Origin: Bacteroidales bacterium
GTDB lineage: Bacteria; Bacteroidota; Bacteroidia; Bacteroidales; Muribaculaceae
Length of the DNA: 64,000 nucleotides
Assembly: GCA_015061085.1 (NCBI GenBank)
Contig: SUXG01000003.1
Span: forward strand, 48,939 to 112,938
Direction: 5' to 3'
Position 1 is the stretch's first letter. Each line of letters opens with the position of its first letter. This document shows, one piece after another, positions 37,585 to 46,516 of the stretch. The position numbers and the translations under genes are program-made. The notes under the pieces were generated by a model. It saw only the letters and a program-made list of their open reading frames with translations, had not been told where the DNA came from and searched no databases.

Positions 37585-39864
37585 ATGCTTAATGTAATTA
37601 AAAAAACCATCGAGCTGCCTGACGGAAGAAAGATCACTATAGAGACAGGCAAATTAGCAAAACAAGCAGATGGAGCGGTAGAAGTACGCATGGGCAACAC
37701 AATGCTCCTTGCGACAGTATGTTCGGCTAAAGAAGCCGGAGAAGGCGTAGATTTTATGCCTCTAACAGTTGAATACAAAGAGAAATTTTCTTCAATCGGA
37801 CGTTACCCTGGAGGTTTCTTAAAGAGAGAAGGTCGTGCGAGCGATTATGAGATTCTCACTTCTCGTCTTGTTGACCGAGTTTTACGTCCATTGTTCCCTG
37901 ATAACTATCACGCAGAAACATTTGTTAACGTAACACTATTCTCTGCTGATGAGACAGAAGCGCCGGACGCATTGGCAGGTATCGCAGCATCAGCAGCAAT
38001 TGCTGTCAGCGACATTCCTTTCAATGGTCCTATCTCTGAAGTGCGCGTAGCTCGTGTAGATGGAGAATGGGTAATCAATCCAAATTTTGCTCAAATTGAG
38101 CGTAGTGACATCGAGCTTATGGTCGGCGCCACTTACGACAACATCATGATGGTCGAAGGCGAGATGAACGAAGTTTCAGAACTTGAATTGCTCGAAGCCC
38201 TTAAGGTTGCTCATGATGAAATCAAAAAACACTGTTTGATTCAAGAAGAACTTAAGAAAGAAGTAGGCAAAGCCATCCGCGAATATTGCCACGAAATCAA
38301 CGATGACGAATTGCGTGCAGATGTAAGAACAAAATGCTACGACAAAGTATATGCAATTGCTAAAACAGGTAGCGCCGATAAACATTGGCGTGCAGACTCG
38401 TTTGCTGCAATTCGCGACGAATATATCGAGTCTCTCCCTGAAATGACAGAAGCACAACTCGAGCTTTATAGCGAAGACCAACGTATTGCAATGGTTAAAC
38501 GCTACTACCATGACGTAGAAAAAGAAGCTATGCGTCGTTGCGTTCTTGATGAAGGCATTCGTCTTGATGGACGTAAGACCACTGAAATCCGTCCTATCTG
38601 GTGTGAAGTCGATTACTTGCCGGGACCTCATGGAGCAGCAGTCTTCACTCGTGGTGAAACACAGGGTTTGGTGACAGTGACTCTTGGCACAACTCTCGAC
38701 GAAAAAATCCTCGATGATGTTCTAAACCAAGGCAAAGAACGTTTCTTACTACACTACAACTTCCCACCATTCTCAACAGGTGAAGCTCGCCCACAACGTG
38801 GCGTAGGACGTCGCGAAATCGGTCATGGCAACTTGGCTCATCGTGCTCTTAAGCGCATGTTCCCTGATGGTTTCCCTTACACATGCCGCATAGTCAGCGA
38901 CATCCTCGAATCTAATGGTTCGTCTTCTATGGCTACTGTCTGCGGTGGTACGCTTGCACTTCTCGACGCCGGCGTTCAAATGAAACGTCCTGTTGCCGGT
39001 ATCGCTATGGGTCTTATCTCTGACGGTCAAAAATTTGCTGTCCTCAGCGACATTCTTGGCGATGAAGACCACCTTGGCGACATGGACTTCAAAGTTACAG
39101 GTACAGAAAAGGGTATCACAGCCACTCAAATGGATATAAAATGCGACGGGTTGAGCTATGAAATCCTTGAAACAGCGCTCAACCAAGCTCGCGACGGACG
39201 TCTTCACATCCTCGGTATCATCAACGAAACAATACCTCAACCACGCGAAGACTATAAGCCTCACGTTCCACGTCTTGTGACTATCGACATTCCTAAAGAC
39301 ATGATTGGTGCTGTGATTGGCCCTGGTGGCAAAATCATCCAAGGCATTCAAGAAGAAACCGGAGCTATAATCTCTATCGAAGAAGATGCTGCTAACGGTA
39401 TCGGACACGTTGAAATTGCTTCAAGCAATAAAGAAAGTCTCAATGCTGCATTGGCACGTGTCAAAGCAATTGTTGCTGTTCCTGAAGAAGGAGAAATATA
39501 TAAAGGGACTGTTCGTTCAATCCTCGACTTCGGTGCATTCGTAGAATTTATGCCTGGTCGCGACGGTCTTCTCCACATCAGCGAAATCAGTTGGGAACGT
39601 CTTGAAAATATGGAACAAAGTGGCATCAAGGAAGGCGATGAAGTGACTGTAAAGCTTATTGAAATCGACAAGAAAACAGGCAAATTCCGTCTTTCTGCTC
39701 GCGTATTAACTCCAAAACCTGAAGGCTACGTAGAACGCGAACAACGTCCTCGTTCTAACAATGGTCCTCGTTCTAATGGTGGCAACCGTCCTAATGGAGG
39801 ACAACGTGGTGGCAACAACCGCCGTAACGACCATCGCAACGACCGTCGTCGCGACGAAGAATAA
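37585..39864 (+). CDS. pnp: Polyribonucleotide nucleotidyltransferase
   Basis: PNPase, the phosphorolytic 3'-5' exoribonuclease of RNA decay. It has 759 residues. Two RNase PH domains are separated by a helical linker. A KH domain is near 565-630 with GPGGK, and an S1 domain is near 635-705 ([16 protein letters not shown]). The last 40 residues are an Asn/Arg/Gly-rich tail ([16 protein letters not shown]...) likely to add RNA affinity; longer than in enterobacterial PNPase. Single-gene transcript with terminator. Confidence 0.96.
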   Translation: MLNVIKKTIELPDGRKITIETGKLAKQADGAVEVRMGNTMLLATVCSAKEAGEGVDFMPLTVEYKEKFSSIGRYPGGFLKREGRASDYEILTSRLVDRVLRPLFPDNYHAETFVNVTLFSADETEAPDALAGIAASAAIAVSDIPFNGPISEVRVARVDGEWVINPNFAQIERSDIELMVGATYDNIMMVEGEMNEVSELELLEALKVAHDEIKKHCLIQEELKKEVGKAIREYCHEINDDELRADVRTKCYDKVYAIAKTGSADKHWRADSFAAIRDEYIESLPEMTEAQLELYSEDQRIAMVKRYYHDVEKEAMRRCVLDEGIRLDGRKTTEIRPIWCEVDYLPGPHGAAVFTRGETQGLVTVTLGTTLDEKILDDVLNQGKERFLLHYNFPPFSTGEARPQRGVGRREIGHGNLAHRALKRMFPDGFPYTCRIVSDILESNGSSSMATVCGGTLALLDAGVQMKRPVAGIAMGLISDGQKFAVLSDILGDEDHLGDMDFKVTGTEKGITATQMDIKCDGLSYEILETALNQARDGRLHILGIINETIPQPREDYKPHVPRLVTIDIPKDMIGAVIGPGGKIIQGIQEETGAIISIEEDAANGIGHVEIASSNKESLNAALARVKAIVAVPEEGEIYKGTVRSILDFGAFVEFMPGRDGLLHISEISWERLENMEQSGIKEGDEVTVKLIEIDKKTGKFRLSARVLTPKPEGYVEREQRPRSNNGPRSNGGNRPNGGQRGGNNRRNDHRNDRRRDEE

Positions 39865-39892
39865 TAAAATATTTAATAAATTTACACATAAT

Positions 39893-39931
39893 GATTAGTG
39901 GCTATTATCATCGGGATAATAGCCACTAATC
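39893..39931 (+). terminator. pnp terminator-like hairpin
   Basis: A long stem (GATTAGTGGCTATTATC with GGATAATAGCCACTAATC) begins 28 nt past the stop. The T-rich tail is weak, so it may act partly as an RNA-stabilising hairpin. It also lies downstream, on the other strand, of the 40.0 kb lipoprotein gene. Confidence 0.7.
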
Positions 39932-39999
39932 GTTATTGCAATACTACCTAATATGGTTGACGATTAATATGCCATATAATCATCAATAACTTCAAAAAG

Positions 40000-40866
40000 C
40001 TATTCTACTTTTTTAACTAAATCAAAAAAGCTACTTATTTCTTGTTGGTCAATAGCTTGTCTGACATTAAATCTTTTGACTTGATCTATATACCCCGGTC
40101 TGCTCAACTTAATTTCTATTTGTACATCTCTTGAATTTTCGTATGTCAATCCAAGTATATTAAAAGAACGGGTCTCTTCATACGGGGTTGTTCCCAAATA
40201 TAGTTCGTTCGTATTCTTTACTATTGAAGGGATACTTGAGACAACTCTCCAATACAGGCGTGCTCCTCTTGGTTCTGAATCAAAATACCAACGAATAATA
40301 GTACGTTCAAGTGCTGTTCCTCCCGGATTATCTCTGCTGACCATATTATCAGCCTCGCCTGCCACTATGGTTGGGTCTTTCTCATAAGCAATATTTTCAT
40401 TATCTGATTTCTGCATTTCATGGAATACTCCTTCCGGATAATCAACTGACACAATAAATGCATTATTTAAAGATGGATAATATATACCATTATAATTAAA
40501 ATTAGCATTAGGATAAATTGTTTCTTCTCCTGTGAAATATCCATCTTTAATAAATTTAAAAGTCATTGCCGATAATTTCTGAGTCTCTTCCAACACTTTA
40601 TTCCTTTTGTTATTTGTATATAAATTATTAACAACAGGAATATTATAAGGCAAAGGTAACTCCACTTCACAAGGAGTGACACCTATCTTTTTACCATCAT
40701 ATATCACTGTCGCACCCTCAGGACTACTGTTTATCTCAAATATCTGAGAACTTTTTGCATGAGGAAATTTTTTTGACAAATCTAATGGTTTACACGAACT
40801 ACACAACGCCACCACAACCATTAAAACCGGCAACAATACTTTCTGCAATCTCACATTCTTTAACAT
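40000..40866 (-). CDS. PEGA-domain lipoprotein
   Basis: A 288-residue lipoprotein (lipobox CSSC, C25). Residues about 42-75 form a PEGA module (INSSPEGATVIYDGKKIGVTPC), a beta-sandwich found in surface and cell-wall proteins. Further strands follow with no enzyme motif. It is preceded by structured RNA B, whose 3' end lies about 54 nt before the ATG. No gene follows it on the strand before pnp's end. Confidence 0.8.
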   Translation of the reverse strand: MLKNVRLQKVLLPVLMVVVALCSSCKPLDLSKKFPHAKSSQIFEINSSPEGATVIYDGKKIGVTPCEVELPLPYNIPVVNNLYTNNKRNKVLEETQKLSAMTFKFIKDGYFTGEETIYPNANFNYNGIYYPSLNNAFIVSVDYPEGVFHEMQKSDNENIAYEKDPTIVAGEADNMVSRDNPGGTALERTIIRWYFDSEPRGARLYWRVVSSIPSIVKNTNELYLGTTPYEETRSFNILGLTYENSRDVQIEIKLSRPGYIDQVKRFNVRQAIDQQEISSFFDLVKKVE

Positions 40867-40919
40867 AATAAATTAAATCGATTAACGTTTCTCAGCCCCC
40901 ATTGAAACAATTATTAATT

Positions 40920-41171
40920 AAAAAGCGCGGGACATTGATCAGTTTATCTTGTAAGAGGCATCGCCAAACGCCTATCATCGAAATAAACAGCCCACCCACG
41001 CCTTACCATATATGTGCACCTCCCGCTTGCGGGGTGGACATGGCAAGCATAGCGTTATTAGACTGCTTCATTCCTCGATGATTGAAATTTTGGCGATTTT
41101 CTTACAAAGAATAAAGCTAATACGCTTCTTTAAAAATAAATACCTTAGATTGCGACTCTACGCTTCTAATA
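40920..41171 (-). ncRNA. Structured RNA B (leader or independent ncRNA)
   Basis: Minus-strand element of about 252 nt homologous in fold to RNA A. Helices: P1a 41108-41101/40955-40948 (8 bp, one G-U), P1b 41096-41089/40968-40961 (8 bp), P2 41082-41075/40981-40974 (8 bp), P3 41068-41063/40990-40985 (6 bp), P4 41055-41051/41002-40998 (5 bp), plus a GC-rich apical hairpin near 41036-41018. The motif GGCGTGGGTGGGCTG is at 41002-40988. A possible closing pair, 41167-41161/40927-40921, precedes a T-run. The sequences of the helices differ from RNA A while pairing is kept. Confidence 0.72.
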
Positions 41172-41177
41172 TTAGTG

Positions 41178-41208
41178 CAAATTTACAATTTTTTTTAATT
41201 GTACCAAA
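41178..41208 (-). promoter_or_regulatory. Promoter of RNA B and the PEGA lipoprotein gene
   Basis: Minus strand TTTG (41208-41205), 19 nt, TAAATTTG (41185-41178): exact consensus and the same spacing as the RNA A promoter. Expected start near 41171, 63 nt before P1a. The rest of the 395-nt gap is RNA B and AT-rich flanks. Confidence 0.8.
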
Positions 41209-41261
41209 ATCAAATTTATACTTTTACAGTTTAATGGATTCTGATATTTTATTTTATATGT

Positions 41262-44200
41262 TTATCTATCTGTGTTGCGCTTAGTTATATTAGAATCAAC
41301 AGGCTTAACTATACCGAGTGATACATACCAAAGATAACCACACACCGAACGATATTTAGGACTACCATCTTCTGCTTTAATTTCTCTTAGCAATTTGATA
41401 TAACGTCTCACCTGTTGTGTATTGTAGTTGTCATTTAGTTGCTTACCAAATTTATAATCGATGACTTCCAAATCACCTTCTTTTGAAACGACGATTCGGT
41501 CGGGACGACGATTTTTATCATCGCTGCATAGAATGGTGCGCTCGGTTATGACATCCAAGTCTTTATCAAACCACTTTGCAACCTTTTCATCAGCCATTTT
41601 TGCCTTCAAAAACGCCTCTACCTCATCAGCATCTTTCCCTTTCAACCGACCTGCTATCTTCATACGTCTGATGGCTGCCGGCAAATCATCTGCAACGATA
41701 ACTTGTTCCATAATAGAGTGTAACAGACGACCTCTTCTTCGACTTTCCTTACTTTCTTTTTCGGCAGCATTATCCAAACTTACTTCATTGTCATCTTCTG
41801 CATCTTTTTCAGAATCCGTCATAAGAAGTTTAGTCTTTGTATTGACATGATAATCAGCAATTTTTTCTTTATCGTCAGATTCTGACTCATCTGATTTCGA
41901 TTCATCAGATTTATCCTTGGATTCTCTGACATCCTCAGGTGTCACCCCACCCATTCTATAAGTCAACAATTCTCCGGAATCATCGATAATGATGTCATTT
42001 TCTTTGACAGTAAATTCAATCTCTGAGGGGTCCAAGAGCTTCGTGTCATACATCTGTGGAACAATACGCTTGAGGTAATCGCCTATACGAGTAGTATCTG
42101 CCTTTTTTGTAGAGGGCGCATATATATATAGTTCATTGACAGCACGAGTAAATGCGACGTATGTCTTATTCAGCTGATCGACAATAATTCTATCAAATTC
42201 TTGCTCATAATCATCATTATATAGCGTATCTTTGAGAGCGTTATTCATTTCTATTGGTAGATAAGGAGGCATATCTGTAATTTCTATGTTTTTCGGCAAT
42301 TTAGGACGAACCCAAATAGTAGAAGACTTGGTAACATCCAAGCTCCAATCTGCATGAGGTATAATCACACATTTAAACTCTAATCCTTTCGACTTATGTA
42401 TCGTCATCACTTGCACTGCATCCGTATCTTCCGGTGAAGATATTGACGAATTATCTGCTCCGATGTCGTTCCACCATCTGACAAACGATGCTATATCGGT
42501 AGGGTACATTTGGCAATACTCTAACACTTTATCTTGGAATGCAGACAAAAAGGCAACATCCGATTGTCTCAATTTTTCAGGGACAACTTTGATTATTATG
42601 TTTTCAACCAATGCCGGCAAAGCGACAGTATAAACCTCCTTAAGTATATCACTGACATCTATGTTAGAATCATCGCTAAAATAGTGTTCTATAATTTCCG
42701 TTGCCGATAAGTCCGGGTTATTGCAATAAATATAATTGTAGCTGCTTATAAACTCATCCATTTCGACTTTTCTATAGCGCCGATTGTCTGATTTTAGACC
42801 TTTCTTAGCATTTCCCTTGACAATGAGTTGCAACACTGCCACCACTAATTTCACTGCACTCGATCCTGAAATTTTCAGCGACTGCTCACTGATTATTGAA
42901 ATCGGTGTCTTACCGACATTTTTTTCATCGGCATTGTATGCCATCAACGCATCGATAAGCCTCACTCCATGATTGGCATTGTTAACAAGAAATGCTATAT
43001 CCCTCTGTTCATAGCCTTTATCGAGAAGATGATGAACAAGGTCGCCCATTTCTTCATACGCATTGGCTCTGTCGCCTATGAAGTTCACTTCCACATAGCC
43101 CGGCTTGTCAATATTTTTAATTTTTTGAATTGCATTGTTATAAAGCGAACTGATTTTCAATCTTTTGCTATCCGACTCGTCTGCTCCTCGTTCATAGTCA
43201 AGAGTATGCGCAATTCTATGAAAAAACGAATTATTGAATTTAACGATTTCCCTATTACTGCGCCAATTGGTGTTTTCATCTACACTTTCCCCTCGTATTT
43301 CGCAATAAAATCTCTCCGGCACATCCTTTTGAATAAGCATAGGCTCTGCATTACGGAAACGATAGATGCTCTGCTTAACATCGCCGATTATAAGATTGTC
43401 GTAGTCCTCTTCATGACTCAGACTTTCAGACACCAACGGACACAGATTACTCCATTGCAATCGTGACGTATCCTGAAATTCATCGATAAGATAGTAATTA
43501 ATATATGTCCCCACTCGCTCATAAATGAATGGTGCATCGTCTTCATTGATAATACCTTGCAGAATACGATTTGTCTCGCTCAATGGGATTATATTATTTT
43601 CCTCTCTAAATTGTCTGATATTTTCTTTAATTGATTTTATCAACCCCAAATAGTACAACTTGCCATTTGTTGCCGACCAAAATCGATCCAAAATTTCCCA
43701 TTCAAGCATTAAATCACGATGATCGCATAGCATAGAAGCAAGTCCTTGAAGTGCATCAGCCTTCTTTTTGTCGGATCCGGACAAAATCTTTGCATTTTCT
43801 TCATCAACACCTTCGAGAGACATAATCGAATTTCCAAACTCAAATTTCACTTTGCCTATCGGCAAATCAGTAAAGTCAGAATCAGATTCGCGCCGCCATA
43901 ATCTCCCATAATATCTACCATTCAACGAATTGAAGGTGCAACCTTCCCTGTTTAGCATTTCAAGGATTGCGGTTCTACTCTCTAAATATGCTTCTTTATA
44001 TTCCTCATGACATTCTTTATGACTCCTTTTCAGTTCACGATACACCTCCATAAAATCAATGTCCGAGGTTAGATATTTCATCAACTCAGCCTCCACATTC
44101 TCTTTAAACACCTCTGAATGGAACAGGTTAGTAAAATTAACCAACTCTGCGTATAATCCGTTTTTGCTTTTTGTAAACGGATTCCAACCTTCTCCGTTTC

Positions 44201-44768
44201 GGAGCATGTCTAAAATCAGTGACTGAATCCAAAACTTGGCATCCCTTTTTTTTCTACTTGAATTATCATTTACTTCAGATAGCGTCATATCTACCCCCAC
44301 TTGCGAAAGGTAGTTATCGTCAAGTTCAATCTGATAGGATTCGTTTCTATCGGTTTCAACGGCAAGAGTTCGAAGTATGGATTGAAAAAACGAGTCAATT
44401 GTTGAGATTTGAAAATCCGAATACCCATGCAACAATATATTGAGACCCAATAGCGCCGCTTGTTGCACTTGCTTCTTTGTGGCTGAAAATTCCTTTATAA
44501 AGTCTGAAAGATAATCGATTTTTTCATCTTCTTGAGAATAAAGTCCGGCAAGATTAGCAAGCGCAGTTACGATGCGCTGCTTCATCTCGTTGGTCGCTTT
44601 ATTGGTAAACGTTATCGCTAAGATTCGACCATGAACAGCTCGCATTTCAGCCTCTGTACGCAGACGATAACGATTATTGACCTTCTTAGCCAAGAAATTG
44701 CGAATATAAATCTTGGTAAGCGTATATGTTTTGCCCGACCCGGCAGAGGCTCTCTGAAGTTGCAACAT
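41262..44768 (-). CDS. addA: AddA/RecB-type helicase-nuclease
   Basis: UvrD/Rep-superfamily helicase fused to a PD-(D/E)XK nuclease, 1168 residues, for double-strand-break end processing. Walker A is ASAGSGKT (7-14), motif II is IDEFQDT (about 429), motif III GDVKQSIYRFR (about 459), then TIHKSKGLEF and YVAFTRAVNELY. The nuclease motif is RPDRIVV ... EVIDYKFGK near the C-terminus. A 70-residue Asp/Glu/Lys/Ser-rich stretch (about 940-1010) separates helicase from nuclease. No addB gene is adjacent. It begins 2 nt after a SUI1 gene. Confidence 0.88.
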   Translation of the reverse strand: MLQLQRASAGSGKTYTLTKIYIRNFLAKKVNNRYRLRTEAEMRAVHGRILAITFTNKATNEMKQRIVTALANLAGLYSQEDEKIDYLSDFIKEFSATKKQVQQAALLGLNILLHGYSDFQISTIDSFFQSILRTLAVETDRNESYQIELDDNYLSQVGVDMTLSEVNDNSSRKKRDAKFWIQSLILDMLRNGEGWNPFTKSKNGLYAELVNFTNLFHSEVFKENVEAELMKYLTSDIDFMEVYRELKRSHKECHEEYKEAYLESRTAILEMLNREGCTFNSLNGRYYGRLWRRESDSDFTDLPIGKVKFEFGNSIMSLEGVDEENAKILSGSDKKKADALQGLASMLCDHRDLMLEWEILDRFWSATNGKLYYLGLIKSIKENIRQFREENNIIPLSETNRILQGIINEDDAPFIYERVGTYINYYLIDEFQDTSRLQWSNLCPLVSESLSHEEDYDNLIIGDVKQSIYRFRNAEPMLIQKDVPERFYCEIRGESVDENTNWRSNREIVKFNNSFFHRIAHTLDYERGADESDSKRLKISSLYNNAIQKIKNIDKPGYVEVNFIGDRANAYEEMGDLVHHLLDKGYEQRDIAFLVNNANHGVRLIDALMAYNADEKNVGKTPISIISEQSLKISGSSAVKLVVAVLQLIVKGNAKKGLKSDNRRYRKVEMDEFISSYNYIYCNNPDLSATEIIEHYFSDDSNIDVSDILKEVYTVALPALVENIIIKVVPEKLRQSDVAFLSAFQDKVLEYCQMYPTDIASFVRWWNDIGADNSSISSPEDTDAVQVMTIHKSKGLEFKCVIIPHADWSLDVTKSSTIWVRPKLPKNIEITDMPPYLPIEMNNALKDTLYNDDYEQEFDRIIVDQLNKTYVAFTRAVNELYIYAPSTKKADTTRIGDYLKRIVPQMYDTKLLDPSEIEFTVKENDIIIDDSGELLTYRMGGVTPEDVRESKDKSDESKSDESESDDKEKIADYHVNTKTKLLMTDSEKDAEDDNEVSLDNAAEKESKESRRRGRLLHSIMEQVIVADDLPAAIRRMKIAGRLKGKDADEVEAFLKAKMADEKVAKWFDKDLDVITERTILCSDDKNRRPDRIVVSKEGDLEVIDYKFGKQLNDNYNTQQVRRYIKLLREIKAEDGSPKYRSVCGYLWYVSLGIVKPVDSNITKRNTDR

Positions 44769-44770
44769 AA

Positions 44771-45124
44771 TTATCCGACGATTTTCACTTTATATCCCTT
44801 CGCTTTCAACATCTCTGCGACTTTCTGCTTGCAATCACCTTGAAGCAATATCTCGCCACAACGAGCCGAACCTCCGACTCCTGTCTTTGTCTTTAACTCC
44901 TTGGCTATTTCTTTCAACTCTTCATCATCGCAAAGAAATCCTTCGATAATTGTCGCAGTCTTGCCCTTACGTGCTTTTTTGTCAGTCAATACCTTTAGTG
45001 GTTCTTTCTGCACTGTTTGGCCCTTATCGGTTAAGGAAATCTCTTCAACTATTTCTTCTTCCTTTTCAAACTCAGGAGCATCTATACCATCAAATGCTTT
45101 ACTTAACGCCTCTTTCCAATCCAT
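44771..45124 (-). CDS. SUI1/eIF1-family translation factor (YciH-like)
   Basis: A 117-residue protein whose C-terminal half is the SUI1 fold: KTGVGGSARCGEILLQGDCKQKVAEML. Bacterial homologues such as YciH help discriminate against non-canonical start codons. The N-terminal 60 residues are charged and less conserved. It overlaps no gene but is only 2 nt from the helicase gene, so the two are co-transcribed. Confidence 0.88.
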   Translation of the reverse strand: MDWKEALSKAFDGIDAPEFEKEEEIVEEISLTDKGQTVQKEPLKVLTDKKARKGKTATIIEGFLCDDEELKEIAKELKTKTGVGGSARCGEILLQGDCKQKVAEMLKAKGYKVKIVG

Positions 45125-45273
45125 AGTAATCTATATTGATATTATTAACCACAAATTTACAACAAACGATTGAATAATCACTGTATCGTGCAGAAAATTT
45201 ATCAGTAAAAATAATTTATACCCATTACTAAAAAAGTTAACTCGGTTTATCCGACACTTCGCAACAATTCAAA

Positions 45274-45305
45274 AAAGCCTGCTTGCATGACACAAACAGG
45301 CTTTA
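45274..45305 (-). terminator. Terminator of the metal efflux operon
   Basis: Minus-strand stem TAAAGCCTG / CAGGCTTTT with a 14-nt loop and a T-rich tail, 30 nt past the TolC-family gene. The remaining gap to the SUI1 gene is AT-rich and empty. Confidence 0.8.
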
Positions 45306-45334
45306 AGATTTATGTGTATTACTCTTTGAGTTTA

Positions 45335-46516
45335 TCAATCAAGATAACTTTGCAATTCAGCAAGTGCCAAGCGATAATCGCGTTCTGCCTCTAAACTTTT
45401 CTCAAGAGCTTCATAATACAATTTGTTTTCGTTGATATAATCCACTATTGAGATTTGTCCTGCTCTAAGAGCTTTTTCAAGATATTCACGCGAACTAAGG
45501 CGCTTCACCATCTGAGTATATTCTGAAGCAGTGCGACGGAGTTGAATTGTTCGCTCATATTGAGTTCGGACATTGCCATAGAATTGAGCCACCGCATCTT
45601 CCGACATTGCTTCTGCAGCACTGACTGCAGCTTTGGCAGCTTTCACCTTTCCACTATTACTCCACAATGGAATAGAAAGTCCGACAGCAACGCCATGATG
45701 ATTGTCTCCTGCCACCAACTCATTGACATATCCTACAGAGAACGAAGGAAGACCTTCTGACTTTGTCAAGCTAAGCATCTCACGATTTAGTTCAATCTCA
45801 CTTCTGACGTATGCTAATACCGGATTGACAGCCTCTGCCTGAACATAAAATTCGTCGAATGAATCGGCAAGCATCACTTCCGGATAAAGCGCCGTATCAA
45901 ATACTATTGCCTTTCCTCCATTGAGGCGACATAAATCAAGCAATAGAGCTTCACGCTCAACAAGATTCATTCTCACTTCGTTTTCGACAGCAAGTAATTC
46001 GAGATTGATTTTATTCAGACCAATTACTGATGTTTCACCTCTCTGCAATGCCAATTCTTCCGATTTCGCCAATTTGCGATACTCTGCAAGTTTACGATTG
46101 TCAAGGTCGCTGAGAGCATTGACATAAATAAGGTTGATTAATGCAATACGAGCTTCCTTCAAAACATCAAGACGCGTTTGCTTGTATTCGAGTTTCAACA
46201 AGTCGTTTTGACGAGTAGCCACACGACGTTTAGCTCCGGAAAGAGTTGCAAAATCAAATTCCTGACTTACTCCTACTGCTATTTTGTTTGGCACATCAGA
46301 AGGTTGCCCCCACATGTAGGTAAACTCCACAGATGGGTCAGCAAGATTAAGCCCTGTATTATTGGCAAGAGCGACAGCCTCATTCTGATTGCGAAGCGCT
46401 TTTAGCGTAGTATTATTTGTCTCAATCGAGTCGAGCACAATCTCTATCCTGTTTGCTTCAACATTCAATGTCACCGACAAAAGAGCGACTATATAAATTA
46501 TCAATCTTTTTTTCAT
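45335..46516 (-). CDS. TolC-family outer-membrane efflux protein
   Basis: A 393-residue exported protein (signal MKKRLIIYIVALLSVTLNVEA) with the repeated long-helix architecture of TolC/CusC trimers, such as NKINLELLAVENEVRMNLVEREALLLDLCRL. It should form the outer-membrane duct of the RND pump. Its ATG overlaps the stop of the pump gene (ATGA, 46513-46516), so the two are translationally coupled. Confidence 0.88.
   Translation of the reverse strand: MKKRLIIYIVALLSVTLNVEANRIEIVLDSIETNNTTLKALRNQNEAVALANNTGLNLADPSVEFTYMWGQPSDVPNKIAVGVSQEFDFATLSGAKRRVATRQNDLLKLEYKQTRLDVLKEARIALINLIYVNALSDLDNRKLAEYRKLAKSEELALQRGETSVIGLNKINLELLAVENEVRMNLVEREALLLDLCRLNGGKAIVFDTALYPEVMLADSFDEFYVQAEAVNPVLAYVRSEIELNREMLSLTKSEGLPSFSVGYVNELVAGDNHHGVAVGLSIPLWSNSGKVKAAKAAVSAAEAMSEDAVAQFYGNVRTQYERTIQLRRTASEYTQMVKRLSSREYLEKALRAGQISIVDYINENKLYYEALEKSLEAERDYRLALAELQSYLD

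Noticed and set aside
41051..41082. Resemblance of the GGAATGAAGCAG stretch in RNA B to the SRP RNA tip
   Set aside because: The opposite strand of the SRP tip (GTCAGGT-like) is missing, RNA A lacks it, and two SRP RNA copies would be unusual.
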